This document shows, one piece after another, positions 9,921-21,100 of a stretch of DNA of 64,000 nt. A program made the position numbers and the translations under genes. The DNA lies in assembly GCA_033032175.1 (NCBI GenBank), contig CM065318.1:8928001-8992000 (forward strand), given 5' to 3'. The stretch comes from Saturnia japonica. Taxonomy: Eukaryota; Arthropoda; Insecta; Lepidoptera; Saturniidae. Each line of letters begins with the position of its first letter. Within the stretch, counting starts at the first letter, position 1. The notes under the pieces are model-generated. The model was not told the origin of the DNA. It saw only the letters and a list, made by a program, of their open reading frames with translations, and made no database searches.

Positions 9921-12900
9921 ATGAATTCCGACAATAGTCTGATCATAACAAATATTCTAAAAATGTTGTCATTATTACTGTTTCTTTGCGTTATTGCCGG
10001 TATAAACTGTGAACCTGAGGCCGTGAGAGAAAACTTCGATTACTTCAACTACGGCACTAACGATGATATACTGAAAAATTTGGTTTTGCATTTGGTATGT
10101 ACTTTTTAAGTATATTTTAATAATACCAGACATGTGTAGATATGAGTTTTCAATTCCTATTTTCAGCCTAAAGATGAAGTAGTGCTAAGACCTCAAGAAG
10201 TAAAAGATTGGCCACAACAATCACTTAATGTTGGGCAAATAACTGCCGTGTCAATTAATTCTTTGGGCCAACCTATAATATTTCACAGAGCTGAACGAGT
10301 ATGGGACGAGAAGTAAGCAGTATATTTAATAGTTTTTTTTTTCTATTGAATCATGAGACATTTCATTGTTTTATAAGTATTAACTATGAAAAATTCAACT
10401 ATAATTATTGATAGCAAATAGTAAGCCATAGATTAATTATTGATCTTAGTTGAGCGCAGCAGTGATTAGTCAATAGGTAATCTAAGTAGTATGTATTAGT
10501 CTAAAACGGGTGGCAACTGCTAAGATAGAGAAATCAAACAGTCACTGTCGTCAAATTAGCCCACATGGCAAGGCTAACTAAAGTAAGTAATACTAATACT
10601 TATCTATGATAATATTATGAAGTTCAAGAGATTGTTTCACGCACTAATCTCTAGAACTAAAAAAAACTTTTTTTTGCATTTTATAACCTATTATACGACA
10701 AACATCGCCAACGCACCCGTGTAGGCAATTTTTTATACTTTGTGTAAAACTATCGATATTTTTATGAGGAATAAATTAATTTTGCAAATGTTACTCGCTG
10801 ATACTGTAGCTTTATATTGGTGAAAGAATTTTTAATATCGATCCAGTCGGTTTTGAGTTTATCCATTACAAACAAAAAAAATCAAATCTTTCCTCTTTAT
10901 AATATTGGTACTTACTTATAGATTTATTGAGAAAGGTTATAGGCTATGTAACTTCACCATGACCTAAACGAGTGGAGCAGAAAACATGAATCTGGCAAGC
11001 TGTAAGCAAGTCCAGGAAGTGAGATCAACCATAGACTATACGAGTGCGTTGACAGTGACATTGGTACCTTGGAAAGTTCGCCAAATAAATTTAACACGGC
11101 TACACTTTTATTACATTTGCAATATTTTTGTTACAATTGCATACATTTTATTCACAGTACATTCAACGAATCTAATGCTTATCAAAACCTGGACAAGGGT
11201 CCTATTATCGAGGACACTATTCTAGTCCTCGATCCTCGCACAGGATCTGTGTTGCACAGTTGGGGAGCTTATGCATTCTATATGCCTCATGGCCTCACCG
11301 TTGATCATCACGACAACGTTTGGGTCACTGACGTGGCCAAACATCAGGTATTCAAGGTAAAATATTGAGTAATTTCTCTAATACACTTTTGAAAATTCGC
11401 CAGTAATAATAACTCGAGTCGAGAATCCCTTAGTCGAGTAGTTTAGAACAGCGGAATATCGATTCAAAAACGGGACGTTGCAGAAATGTTCTTGTAATAA
11501 GTGTATTTGTGAAAAATATAGAACTGTGGATCTCTGCGTTTGAAACCTCCAATACACCGTAAATAAATTAATACTGCGAATCCTAACCAGACCAGTGCCA
11601 CTGAACTTAGACCCCAAAATATTGACATTGTCACTCGACGAAAAGTGATAGCAAGTGATGTAGATAATACTCCTTGTTTAGGTTCATGAATACTGCAAAT
11701 TTCAAACAAAAATAGCTATGATCAAAAAGTCGCTGGTCGAATTTCGACCTTAGGGCGATCGCTAGAAATTCTAATTCGATGAAATAATAACTGAACGTAA
11801 TCCATTACAGTATACTCCAAACAACCACAAATACCTAAGCCTAACTATAGGAGAGGCTTTTACTGCTGGATATCCGTACAGGCGTCGGGTATTACTCTGT
11901 ATGCCTACATCTGTCGCCATCGCAAGCACTGGCGAAATATTCGTAGCCGATGGGTACTGTAATAACCAAATCTTGAAATTCAACGCTGCTGGAACCCTGC
12001 TATTGGCAATTCCATCGCATTCTGATACACTAACATTAAATCTACCGCATAGTGTGACTTTATTGGAGCATTTGGACATCGTGTGCGTTGCTGATAGAGA
12101 GAACATGAGAATAGTATGTCCAAAGGCTGGTTTAAAAAGCTATGTCGATATGTTGGATCCCGCGACCATTATTGAAGACCCAACTTTAGGCAGAGTGTTT
12201 GCTGTAACTTCTCACGGTGACACGATTTACGCTGTTAACGGCCCTACTTCTCAGAACATTGCTGTACGAGGTTTTACAGTTAACGCTGTCGATGGAAACA
12301 TTCTGGATACTTGGGAACCCAGCACTGTAAGTAATACTTAAGACCAGGGGTGCTCAAACAGTCGATCGCGAACGACCAGACCGATAGCTTTCAGAGTCGA
12401 TGGTGGGAATTTCCGAAAAATCCACCATAAAATTGTCGCGGCTGCTATTACTTACATAACGACACATGTAGTATCTTTTTTGTTTTTAGTTTCATTTTAG
12501 TATTTTATATTTGAAGAGAAATGTCCGCGTCTGGAAATAATATATCTTCGGTTAACAGTATTATTCAGTTTTACTTATTTGTCTAGTGAGAATTTTGCAG
12601 TGAGTAATTGAAAATAATGACGTCGAAAAGTCGTAGTCGTCTAACGAAACGAAAATCTTACGTGCTTTAGACACGTAGTAATACTAGTAATTATATGTCG
12701 TTCTATGAAAAGTGCGAAAATTATAATTATGAAGTGACGTGCATCTACAATCCAGAGAAAATTTGTGTAGCCATTCATAAGCCTTTTTATAAACATTATC
12801 GAGTTTTTTTGTCATAGTAGTAGGTTTGCCAATCACTTGCTGCTTAAATATTGTGATACATTGCCGTTAGTATAAGTTTGAGAACCTCTGGAGACTTAGC

Positions 12901-13579
12901 TGAGTTGCCTTTTTGCAATCATTAATGCTAACAGAAAACGAAAAAATTGAATTTACATATGATTAACACGTGATTTAGTGGTGAGATATGTCAATTCCGT
13001 ACATTTTTTTTGTTTTGTGTTTGTGTCTTTTGTGTTTTTGTTTTGTGCTCTCTACTTAAAACAGTTAAAACCCTAGATTTAATATACATATATATGTATA
13101 GATCGGCAACTCGAAAGAGAAAGAGCATAGTATACGCTTGTGCTAAAACAAGATAGAGATACGAAATCATTTTCGGTATGTTTTATAGGCTTCTAAAACG
13201 TTACCAAAACAAATTCCGCTTATTGTTGCAAAATCTAAGGTTTTGGATGTGATTTAGTGTTTAGCAGACAAATTTAATTTGCAACTTGATGTAACTCGTA
13301 GAACAAATAAATCAACAAAATAATACGCACACTGATGAATTCCAATTTTGGTTTCGTCTTATCCAACCTATTGCCGATCTATACTGTATAAAATCTACGG
13401 TTGAAATAAATATTCCACAATGGAATACAAATTTTCATGTTTCTGTTCTTTTTTTCTAGGGATTCACAAACCCTCACTCGTTGGCTGTAACAAGGAATGG
13501 ATCTCACCTCTACGTAACCGAAATTGGGCCAAATAAAATCTGGAAGTTTGAGTTAACTGACGTATATGATAAAAAATAG
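9921..13579 (+). CDS. Pal: Peptidyl-alpha-hydroxyglycine alpha-amidating lyase (PAL)
   Basis: Coding exons 9921-10094, 10167-10312, 11158-11356, 11811-12326 and 13460-13579 join in phase to 384 aa. PAL (EC 4.3.2.5) cleaves hydroxyglycine-extended peptides to amidated peptides and glyoxylate in the secretory pathway. A signal peptide is visible (MLSLLLFLCVIAGINC, from the in-frame Met at 9963; the Met at 9921 would extend it). The NHL-type beta-propeller carries zinc-site histidines in MPHGL (151), LPHSV (253) and NPHSL (351), the catalytic Tyr in DGYCN (222), and arginines in FHRAERVWD (99) and ADREN (269). Spacings agree closely with the PAL domain of mammalian PAM. Cys 203/223 and 265/276 fit the two conserved disulfides. 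Insects use separate PHM and PAL genes; no PHM domain is present. Two small TIR elements sit in the last intron. Whether it is the Pal1 or Pal2 orthologue is not decided. Confidence 0.93.
10655..10925 (+). repeat. Interspersed repeat D, copy 1 (PAL intron 2)
   Basis: It contains 'cgacaaacatcgccaacgca', 'aactatcgatattttt' and 'gatactgtagctttatattg'. The reverse complement of the same string of blocks appears at 54355-54630, so the two are diverged copies in opposite orientation. Confidence 0.65.
12345..12890. mobile_element. hAT-like non-autonomous element (PAL intron 4)
   Basis: The left end CAGGGGTGCTCAAAC and the reverse complement of the right end, CAGAGGTTCTCAAAC, agree at 12-13 of 15 bases and have the hAT style (CAGGG...). 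The interior contains a short ATG frame near 12522 (start MSASGNNISS). An 8-bp target duplication is not clear, so the ends or the class may be slightly wrong. Confidence 0.45.
13096..13384. mobile_element. MITE with 14-bp perfect inverted repeats (PAL intron 4)
   Basis: GTATAGATCGGCAA at 13096-13109 is matched by its exact reverse complement TTGCCGATCTATAC at 13371-13384. The 289-bp length and absence of coding capacity fit a MITE. It ends 75 bp before the final PAL exon. Confidence 0.6.
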
Positions 13580-13636
13580 GACTACATTTTTTAGAAAATA
13601 TAGCCGCTTTATTTTTTAATTTGAAACATGCTTTAG

Positions 13637-13652
13637 AATAAAGGCGAATAAA
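13637..13652 (+). promoter_or_regulatory. Two overlapping-range poly(A) signals of PAL
   Basis: AATAAA occurs at 13637-13642 and again at 13647-13652, about 60-70 bp past the PAL stop codon. Confidence 0.6.
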
Positions 13653-14232
13653 ATTCGCAGAATGTATAATATATAAAAGTATACTATATACAATGTATTT
13701 AATCCTTATAGATTAGACTATCACATAGATTGTCTACAGAAATTTATAATAAGTCTTCTTACAAAACACGCTTTGTATCTCACATGTACGAAAGATAAAC
13801 GATAAAAAGATAAACGTCGACAATCACAGCGATTTTGATAACCACTAAATAAATTGTAGCTCTGTTAGTAAAAAAGAAATTTATATTGCTTAATATCGTT
13901 GTAACGTTAAATTATTGGCGTTGAAATAAATTTATATAAACATTACCGTAAACATCGCTGCGTATTGCCCAATATGTAACCAAAGATTTATATTAGCTAG
14001 AGTATTTACATTAAATACAAAGGATTTAAAAAGCCGCATTGTAACTGTAGTAGTACGTATATGAATTAAAAATATATAATTGAAAACCATTATATTGGTC
14101 TTGGAAATTTTCGTAGAATGTAATCGTTATGGGAACTAACGGTCCAATGTAAATCACGCACAGATAATCGAAACGGTAGGGTTAATTAAATAAACGTTAC
14201 CAATGTATCCATCATTTAAATTGTATTAAGTA

Positions 14233-14795
14233 CTAGCGGTGTGCCCGCGGCTCCGCACACGTTTGTTACTACGCAATAATTATTTAAATCCCTTTTGACA
14301 ATTGTTATATTTAATTGTCCTCATATTGTTGACAATTCCTATGCCGTATCAATTGAGGAGTGGCATGTATTTCCCGTGTACAATATTCATCAAAATCGGT
14401 AGAAAACTATTATTCTAATGTACAATTTCTAATGCATTATTAATTCTTATAGCCTCCCAGTTATAGTAGGTATGATGTATGTTTCCCATCTACAAAATTT
14501 GATGAATTGATTTAATTGATGAAAATTAAACTTTTTTAATTTTTTTTTTTTTAATTGTAGAAGTAATATTGACAATTCTTATACCCTATCAACTGACCGA
14601 TGATATAAGCATCCCGTGTACAAAATTTCATAAGAATCGGTCAAGACTTTTTGAGTTAAATCAGGACATACATACAGACAGACTGACGGATAAAAAAAAA
14701 TTGCATATTCGTGATCAGTATCTTCATATAATATGCGTATCGGGAAATTTTGGAAAAGTATTAAAAGTAAAGACATGACTACAGATTTATTAATA
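14233..14795 (+). repeat. Interspersed repeat B, copy 1
   Basis: It starts 'tactagcggtgtgcccgcgg' and runs through several cycles of 'cccgtgtacaaaatttcata' to a tail with 'catacagacagactgacgg'. The same blocks occur inverted at 28515-29152 and in part at 18238-18595. Internal repetition of the 'atccc-tgtacaaaattt' module is visible. Confidence 0.7.
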
Positions 14796-14834
14796 TAGAT
14801 AGCTATATTTATATAATACAAAAAAAATCATAGA

Positions 14835-14925
14835 TGGATTCATTAATATGTGTATTGTGGTCGCAATACCTATCACCCCGCCATATTACTGCATATGCCC
14901 CGGCTAATTTCACAACACGACAAAC
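14835..14925 (+). repeat. Fragment of repeat F
   Basis: The segment 'atgtgtattgtggtcgcaat' with 'gccccggctaatttc' matches the core of the longer copies at 20640-21050 and 30600-31115. From 14925 to 15430 I see nothing else of note. Confidence 0.5.
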
Positions 14926-15439
14926 CAAAAGAAAATCATAGATGGGATTATAATATGCCAATATGAATCCAACGGATTACCCGTCCCAATAAAACTTCAA
15001 ATTAAAATCATACCTTATTGTACCGGCCTACGGGAAGGTTTTTTAAAAACGTGAAACCCCTTTTATTATTTTCTTACCAAAACCATAAATATGTTTGGGT
15101 TCTTCACACAAAGTTTCACCCAAGTTTTATTTTCACCACATGTGGAATATTACAATGAAATAATTCACTTGTATACAACTGTATAAGCTAGATGATTTAG
15201 AATAGGTATATCGCTTAGCATATATAAACTCCCGCGAGCCGCGATTGACAGTGCACGTCCTATTCCTATAATAAAATAAAACAGTAATTATGCCGTATTG
15301 CGTAGTTAAACAGTTTATATACACTTCAGCCAATGTTAAAAAGAATACTGGACTATCATTTAATAGTTAATTATTAGAAATACAATACATTTCTTATTAA
15401 CTTAACAATATCAATTAATCAACAAACAACCAGTTGGTA

Positions 15440-15695
15440 TGGCAGCCGATGTCATTTCACCATTATCGCGCATGCGCATTTGGCGTTCCCATATTTTGTT
15501 CATAGAAACTTTCATCCCCTATTTTCTACCCTTAAAGTTTTATTTTCGCTACAAAAAGTACCTTATGTCCTTTCCCAGGGTACAATATATCTTTATACCA
15601 AAATTTATCAAAATTGGTTCAGCGGTTTAAGCTTGAAAACGTAACAGACAGACTGACCGAGTTACTTTCGCATTTATAATATTAGTATGGATTAA
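15440..15695 (+). repeat. LINE/SINE 3' end fragment
   Basis: It ends 'ttcagcggtttaagcttg', 'aacagacagactgaccg' and 'ataatattagtatgg', the usual close of lepidopteran tail-type elements. It directly abuts repeat C, so it may be one larger composite. Confidence 0.5.
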
Positions 15696-16105
15696 GTGAG
15701 GTCAATCATTTTTGAAATTTTCAAACATGTGTCAAAATAAAATGTTATTTAAATCATCAACTTCGAAGCAAATCACCACCAAAATAACTTTCTATACATT
15801 TTTAACCCCGTTAGGTGATGAATTTCAATAAAATACGAAACACGTCTTCCATCAATTCTGTTAAAAAAGATTTATGCAAAATTTGAAGTAGATTGGACCA
15901 AGGAATCACGTTGTCTCATACAAACTTTGCCCCCTCTTTCACCCCCTTAAGGGTAGAATTTAAGAAAATCCTTTCTTGTCAAATGCCTACGTCGTACAAA
16001 GAACACACTCTCCATGTTTCAGGTCTCTACGATCAGCGGTTTAGGCTGTGCGTTGATCCGTCAGTCAGTCATTCAGGACAAAGCATTTTATGTGTATAGT
16101 TTATA
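15696..16105 (+). repeat. Interspersed repeat C, copy 1
   Basis: About 400 bp closely matching 40740-41108. Shared blocks include 'ttcaaacatgtgtcaaaa', 'atgaatttcaataaaatacg', 'cttccatcaattctgttaaa' and 'attcaggacaaagcatttta'. Copy 1 has an extra 60-70 bp ('aaggaatcacgttgtctc' onward) missing from copy 2. There is no coding frame. Confidence 0.8.
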
Positions 16106-16429
16106 CGTCAACTTGTAGTGATCTATTTTGAACAGAAATAGTTGAACGTATTTTTGTTCTTGACTACTTACATAAATTATTTCCAAATAACAGCGAAGAT
16201 GATAAACATCGTAAGGAGAACGATTTTAAAAATAAATGTTTAAATATTGGATATATAATTTGTGCCAGTAATAAATATATGTATGTTATTAATTACATAC
16301 ATAGTAAGGTTCTCTAGAACCGTTTTGTCGTGTACATTACAGGTGTAGAATGGGTTACCCAGCAAGATTTTCCCGAGGTCTATAAAATAGGACTCTTCAA
16401 AAAGGGATTGAAATACGGTCTTGAAGATC

Positions 16430-16515
16430 GGCAATATGGCTGCAATGTGTTGCAGCTATCCATGGGCGATGGTAACCATTTTTACCATAAGGTCTGCCTG
16501 TTTGCTATGCTTTAT
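16430..16515 (-). repeat. Fragment of repeat A
   Basis: 'ctatccatgggcgatggtaa' followed by 'aggtctgcctgtttgc' is the reverse-complement head of the 'ggtggcaaacaagcatac' family seen at 59010 and 35290. The surrounding open frame at 16330-16608 is therefore not a gene. From 16600 to 17900 I see no gene, only AT-rich DNA with a few poly-A runs. Confidence 0.5.
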
Positions 16516-18013
16516 TGTAATAATATTATTGAAATTAAAGGAGTAACTGGAGTGTGTACTGATGTAAATACATCGTATGTAACGGGTACGTACTGTAATG
16601 TTCGGTAAAACATTTTAATAACAGAAAAAATTATATAGATCGTGATAGCTAAAACTTATATACATACAACGAATAGACGAAAACCCTTTCTTATTAATTA
16701 GTAGAAATACGCACTATAAAATTTGAAATAAAAGGCAATTCTTGTATTGGACTGAAATTGTGATGTTTATTTGATTTCCCTGTCCCGTTGATTTAAAATA
16801 ATACATCTTTATACAGTTCCTACACCGCTGAGAGAATGCGTTCTCCTGATGTTTGTAACAACAGATGACTGTTTTAGCATCACGCCTTTTGGGGTTGCCA
16901 TTTTTTAACATAATTAAAAAAGTAGGCAGGTATTGTAGCTACTCATAATTATCGTTGCGTACTTTTTGTACAAGAAATAAGTATATTAAAGTCGAAGAAG
17001 GAAAATAAATAGTATTTTAGAAAAAATAACAGTACTACATTTTATCTTTTTCAAGTTTAAAAAACTTTATTTATGCTTTTATATTTCTGATAAATAATGG
17101 CAACACCAAATGACTTGACCACCATTTTGTGAGGCTAAAACAGTTATCTCTTGTGACAGACGCCATGAACGCGTAATGTCAGCGGCCAAACTGTATCAGT
17201 AACGAAAATTTTAAGACTGGTGGACAACGCACAGTTTAATCTGGTGGGTTTAGGAGCATATAATTCTCCACACAAGTTCTTTATATAATGCACGCATTAA
17301 GAAAATATTTTGGAAAATTCCTGAAATGTTGCCAAACTTGCCAATGGAAATTCCATTGGGAAAACGGCTAGTTCTATATAATTATATTTCGCTACTAGAT
17401 GAATTTTACAAATAAATTACTGACATAGGGCACTTTAACGGGTTTTTGTTCTGAATTGTTGAAAGTTATTGAATTTTTTAATCTCTTTAACTATATTATT
17501 TTTAAATGGCGTATGTTATATTAATGTAATACCTTATGTCCTTTTACTCATCAAAATAATGACTGAAACATCATTTCAAAGCTTATATGTATGTTCCCCG
17601 ACTATTGACTATGGCATAGACAAAGAATTTAAAATTAATGTTTTCTTGTAAAAAATAATGAAAAACTTTTACATTAGTACCTAATGCCATCAACAAAATA
17701 TATTCAACTAACTGTAGGGGGCGCCATCCATTAATAATCTGTGTAAGTAACAGGACAGCTGTTACATTGTTTATATTGTATAATGTGTAAAATATCCAGA
17801 TGGGTTAGCTAGTATAACATATATAGAATTGAAAAAAAAAAAACTATAAATAATAAATAAATAAAATTCTTATTCCAGGATTTCGTAAAAAAGCAAGCGG
17901 CAACTCATTATATAGAGCATCCTTTAAAATATGTATATCTTCTATACTGGAGCTGTTAGTAAAACTTATTTTCTATATTTAAAATAGCAAAAAAACTTGT
18001 TATTTCATATGCA

Positions 18014-18019
18014 TTTATT
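18014..18019 (-). promoter_or_regulatory. Candidate poly(A) signal of USE1 (minus strand)
   Basis: TTTATT on the plus strand is AATAAA on the minus strand, 126 bp past the USE1 stop codon. Confidence 0.4.
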
Positions 18020-18144
18020 ATTATATTATTCTATAATAAATACTAAAAAGATCATATATATACAGCCATTTAAGGTTATAATTATTAGTTATACTAAACA
18101 GAGTTTCAAATATCAAACATGACTTACAATTTGGTAACTTTAAA

Positions 18145-21100
18145 TTACATTTCATATTTTCTTTTTTTCATCACCTTCATGAACAGGACCATATCTTAAA
18201 AGGCAAAAAATTCCATTATTAAACTAACGCATGAATTAACTAGCGGTATCCCGCGACGCCGCATACGTTTATTAAGTTAGTTAGTTTATCCTTGTATATT
18301 TATTTTCAATCATATTATTGATAAATCTTAGCCTAAAAAATGGAGAATAACATATTCTTCTTATGTACAAAATTTCATTAAATTTGATGCCAATTAATAT
18401 ATTTTTTAATTACGTTTAGAAATCATAAAACAAAATTCAACCAATGTTTGTCGAAATTTGTACATGGCAAGAATGTGTTATTACCTAATTGTCAGGGTAT
18501 AAGAATTGTCAATATGAGAAAAAAACAAAATATTACGAAATGAAAATAATTACTGCGCGCGTAACAAACGCGTGCGGTCGGAGCACCGCTAATAGCTTTT
18601 AAGCATACATTGTTATACGACTTATAAAAATTTTTACAATGTAAATCCTCACTATCAAAGTTTTATTCCTATTATTAGGCATTTACATTATCTTTTAATG
18701 TGGTAACAACTACAATATTATATATTCTTTAAAGGTATTAGAATTTGGCCCCAATCTCGCCAAGTGTTATTTGACGATCTAGCACAAGATGGTGATACGC
18801 CAAGCCTAGTGAGAGAACTGGCTTTAAAGTACAGCTGCCGCAACACACGTGTATATGTGCTTGGCGACAGATTTTCAACTTAAGTTTGCTAGATAGTCAG
18901 GTGGGTATTATGAAATACCCTACCAACTAGCATGGTTTCATCACGATGTTTTCCTTCACCGAAAGCTCATGCTCATTATAGGGATTAGATTAAGGTTTCG
19001 AAGATAATAATTATAAAATTATCTAGCAGAATTAATTATACAGAGCAAAAATTAATAACTCACTGATAAATATCACCATAACAATGGCGAGCATGATCCA
19101 AAGCCAACATTTCCATGCGCTTCGGCTATGTTCTTGCAGTCTTTCAGATTCCACTTTCAACGATATGACGTTCCGATCCGTTAAATCCGATGATTTGATT
19201 AATGCCTACAAAGAACAGTGACTTAAAAAATTACAAACATACACAAACTGGCTAGTGGCTACCTTTACCGGTGGTTAATGACTCGAACACAGCCACCTAT
19301 CAGATCCTAACGTAGGATATGAGCTCAATCGGTCAAGTCCTTCAAAAGTTACAGGATCACTAACAGATACACACAAGATTTTTATTTAAAAGAATTAATT
19401 ACAGTACTAATTGTAGTGTATTGACTTAAAGAAATAGTGTATTGACACCCCTCAAGAACCTACAACAGTGATAAGCGCCTATGATTGAGGCAGTTGCAAC
19501 CCGACTGTAGTACGGAGCAGTCGTATATGTGGTGAGGTGTTGGTGATTTTATATAAATCAAGACAATACACTAACTATTTAAGTACATTTAGATAAAACC
19601 TTTCTTTTCGTCTATAATAGTGACAGCACTATAATAAATGTGATGGTAAGCACAGTACAATTCAAAATAAAATGGCGACTACCGAGAGATCCGTCATCCA
19701 TCAATGGACAATGCTGTCAAACCGGGCTGCTAGCCTCTCGGCAGCTGGATATATACTAACTGATCAAACTGCAAGTATATATAAGGGGTTTATCACCACG
19801 TGTATAATGGTCGCGACAGATCCCTACCAACCCTCTTAATTATTGGATATTACCGGCTGACCTAAGAACGCGACACATCTAAACATGCCACAATTACTGG
19901 TGTTACATCTGATCTATAGTGGTCGCAATAAAGTTAGACACAATTATCATGTCCTACAATAGACTGGAGTACTAAAAAGTAGATTAATAGAGGACTTGAT
20001 TTAAATACCACTCCTTAATATACTTCTTTTTTTTAAGCAACTTGTAAACTATAACATGCAACTATAACCTAACCAAACTGTAACCTCTTCAAAAAAGGAG
20101 GAGGTTGTATATTTTTATGGATATATAGCCATAACTTCTTTGTTAATGAACCGATTTAGATGATTCTTATTTTGTTGGAAAGGAGATTCCTCAAGGGTGG
20201 TCTCATTGTTAATTTAATTAGCATTGGACCTTCGACTTCGAAGATACACTAGGGAACGCCTCAAAATAATTCAAGTTTGTTTTCTTTTTTGTTAATTAAA
20301 ATAGTAAAGTTTACCTCAGTGTCACCACGTATAATCTTGCTGGCAATCTGCGACTGTTCTTTAAGACTTTTTGTCATTAAAACCATATTCTCTGCTACTT
20401 TCTCCTGCATATTCTGATGGTATTTCATAATGGAGTCAATGTCTTCTTGGCTGCTACTATTGCTTGTGAAGTTTGGTGCTTTGATTATGTTCCGTTTACG
20501 TAACGTGTCATCACCGTCTTCTACAATTATGTAAATAAAACTTGCATTATTAAGGAAAATTATTATTTATTAATCATTAGCCATGCCCCACGGTTTCACC
20601 TATGTTAATAAATTTGTTTGACCAACTCTACTGCGCCACCGACAGCGGGAGCGTAATATACTTAAAACTGAAATAAAAAAGTTTGCTGTCACATGACGCC
20701 TGGCAGATCTGATGTGAAACATCATAGTGAATATAAAAAAATTCTGAAAAAATAATTAAAAAAATACACACAAGGTGATCCCACACAGATGAAAAACCCT
20801 AAGAAAGTCACCGTGAATATATATTTTTTATTACTATGTGTATGGTGGTCACAATTTGTACCAACTGCTTTTAATCTATCCATGTTATAACATGAATCTT
20901 TGAAATGATCCAGTCTGTTTATTTAAAAAACGAACTCGGCTCTACACCGCCAACGTTGAGGCCAAAGCGTCGCCACGCCAACAGCCACCAACATTGCGTC
21001 CAACAAAAGTCTGACCTGTTGCATTAGATGTTTCACATCGAAAAAAATTGAACAATTAATTCCAATGTCAGTTCATATGAAACATACTTTCTGATTAACT

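Noticed and set aside
16330..16608. 92-codon plus-strand frame
   Set aside because: It overlaps a fragment of interspersed repeat A in its second half and resembles no protein family.
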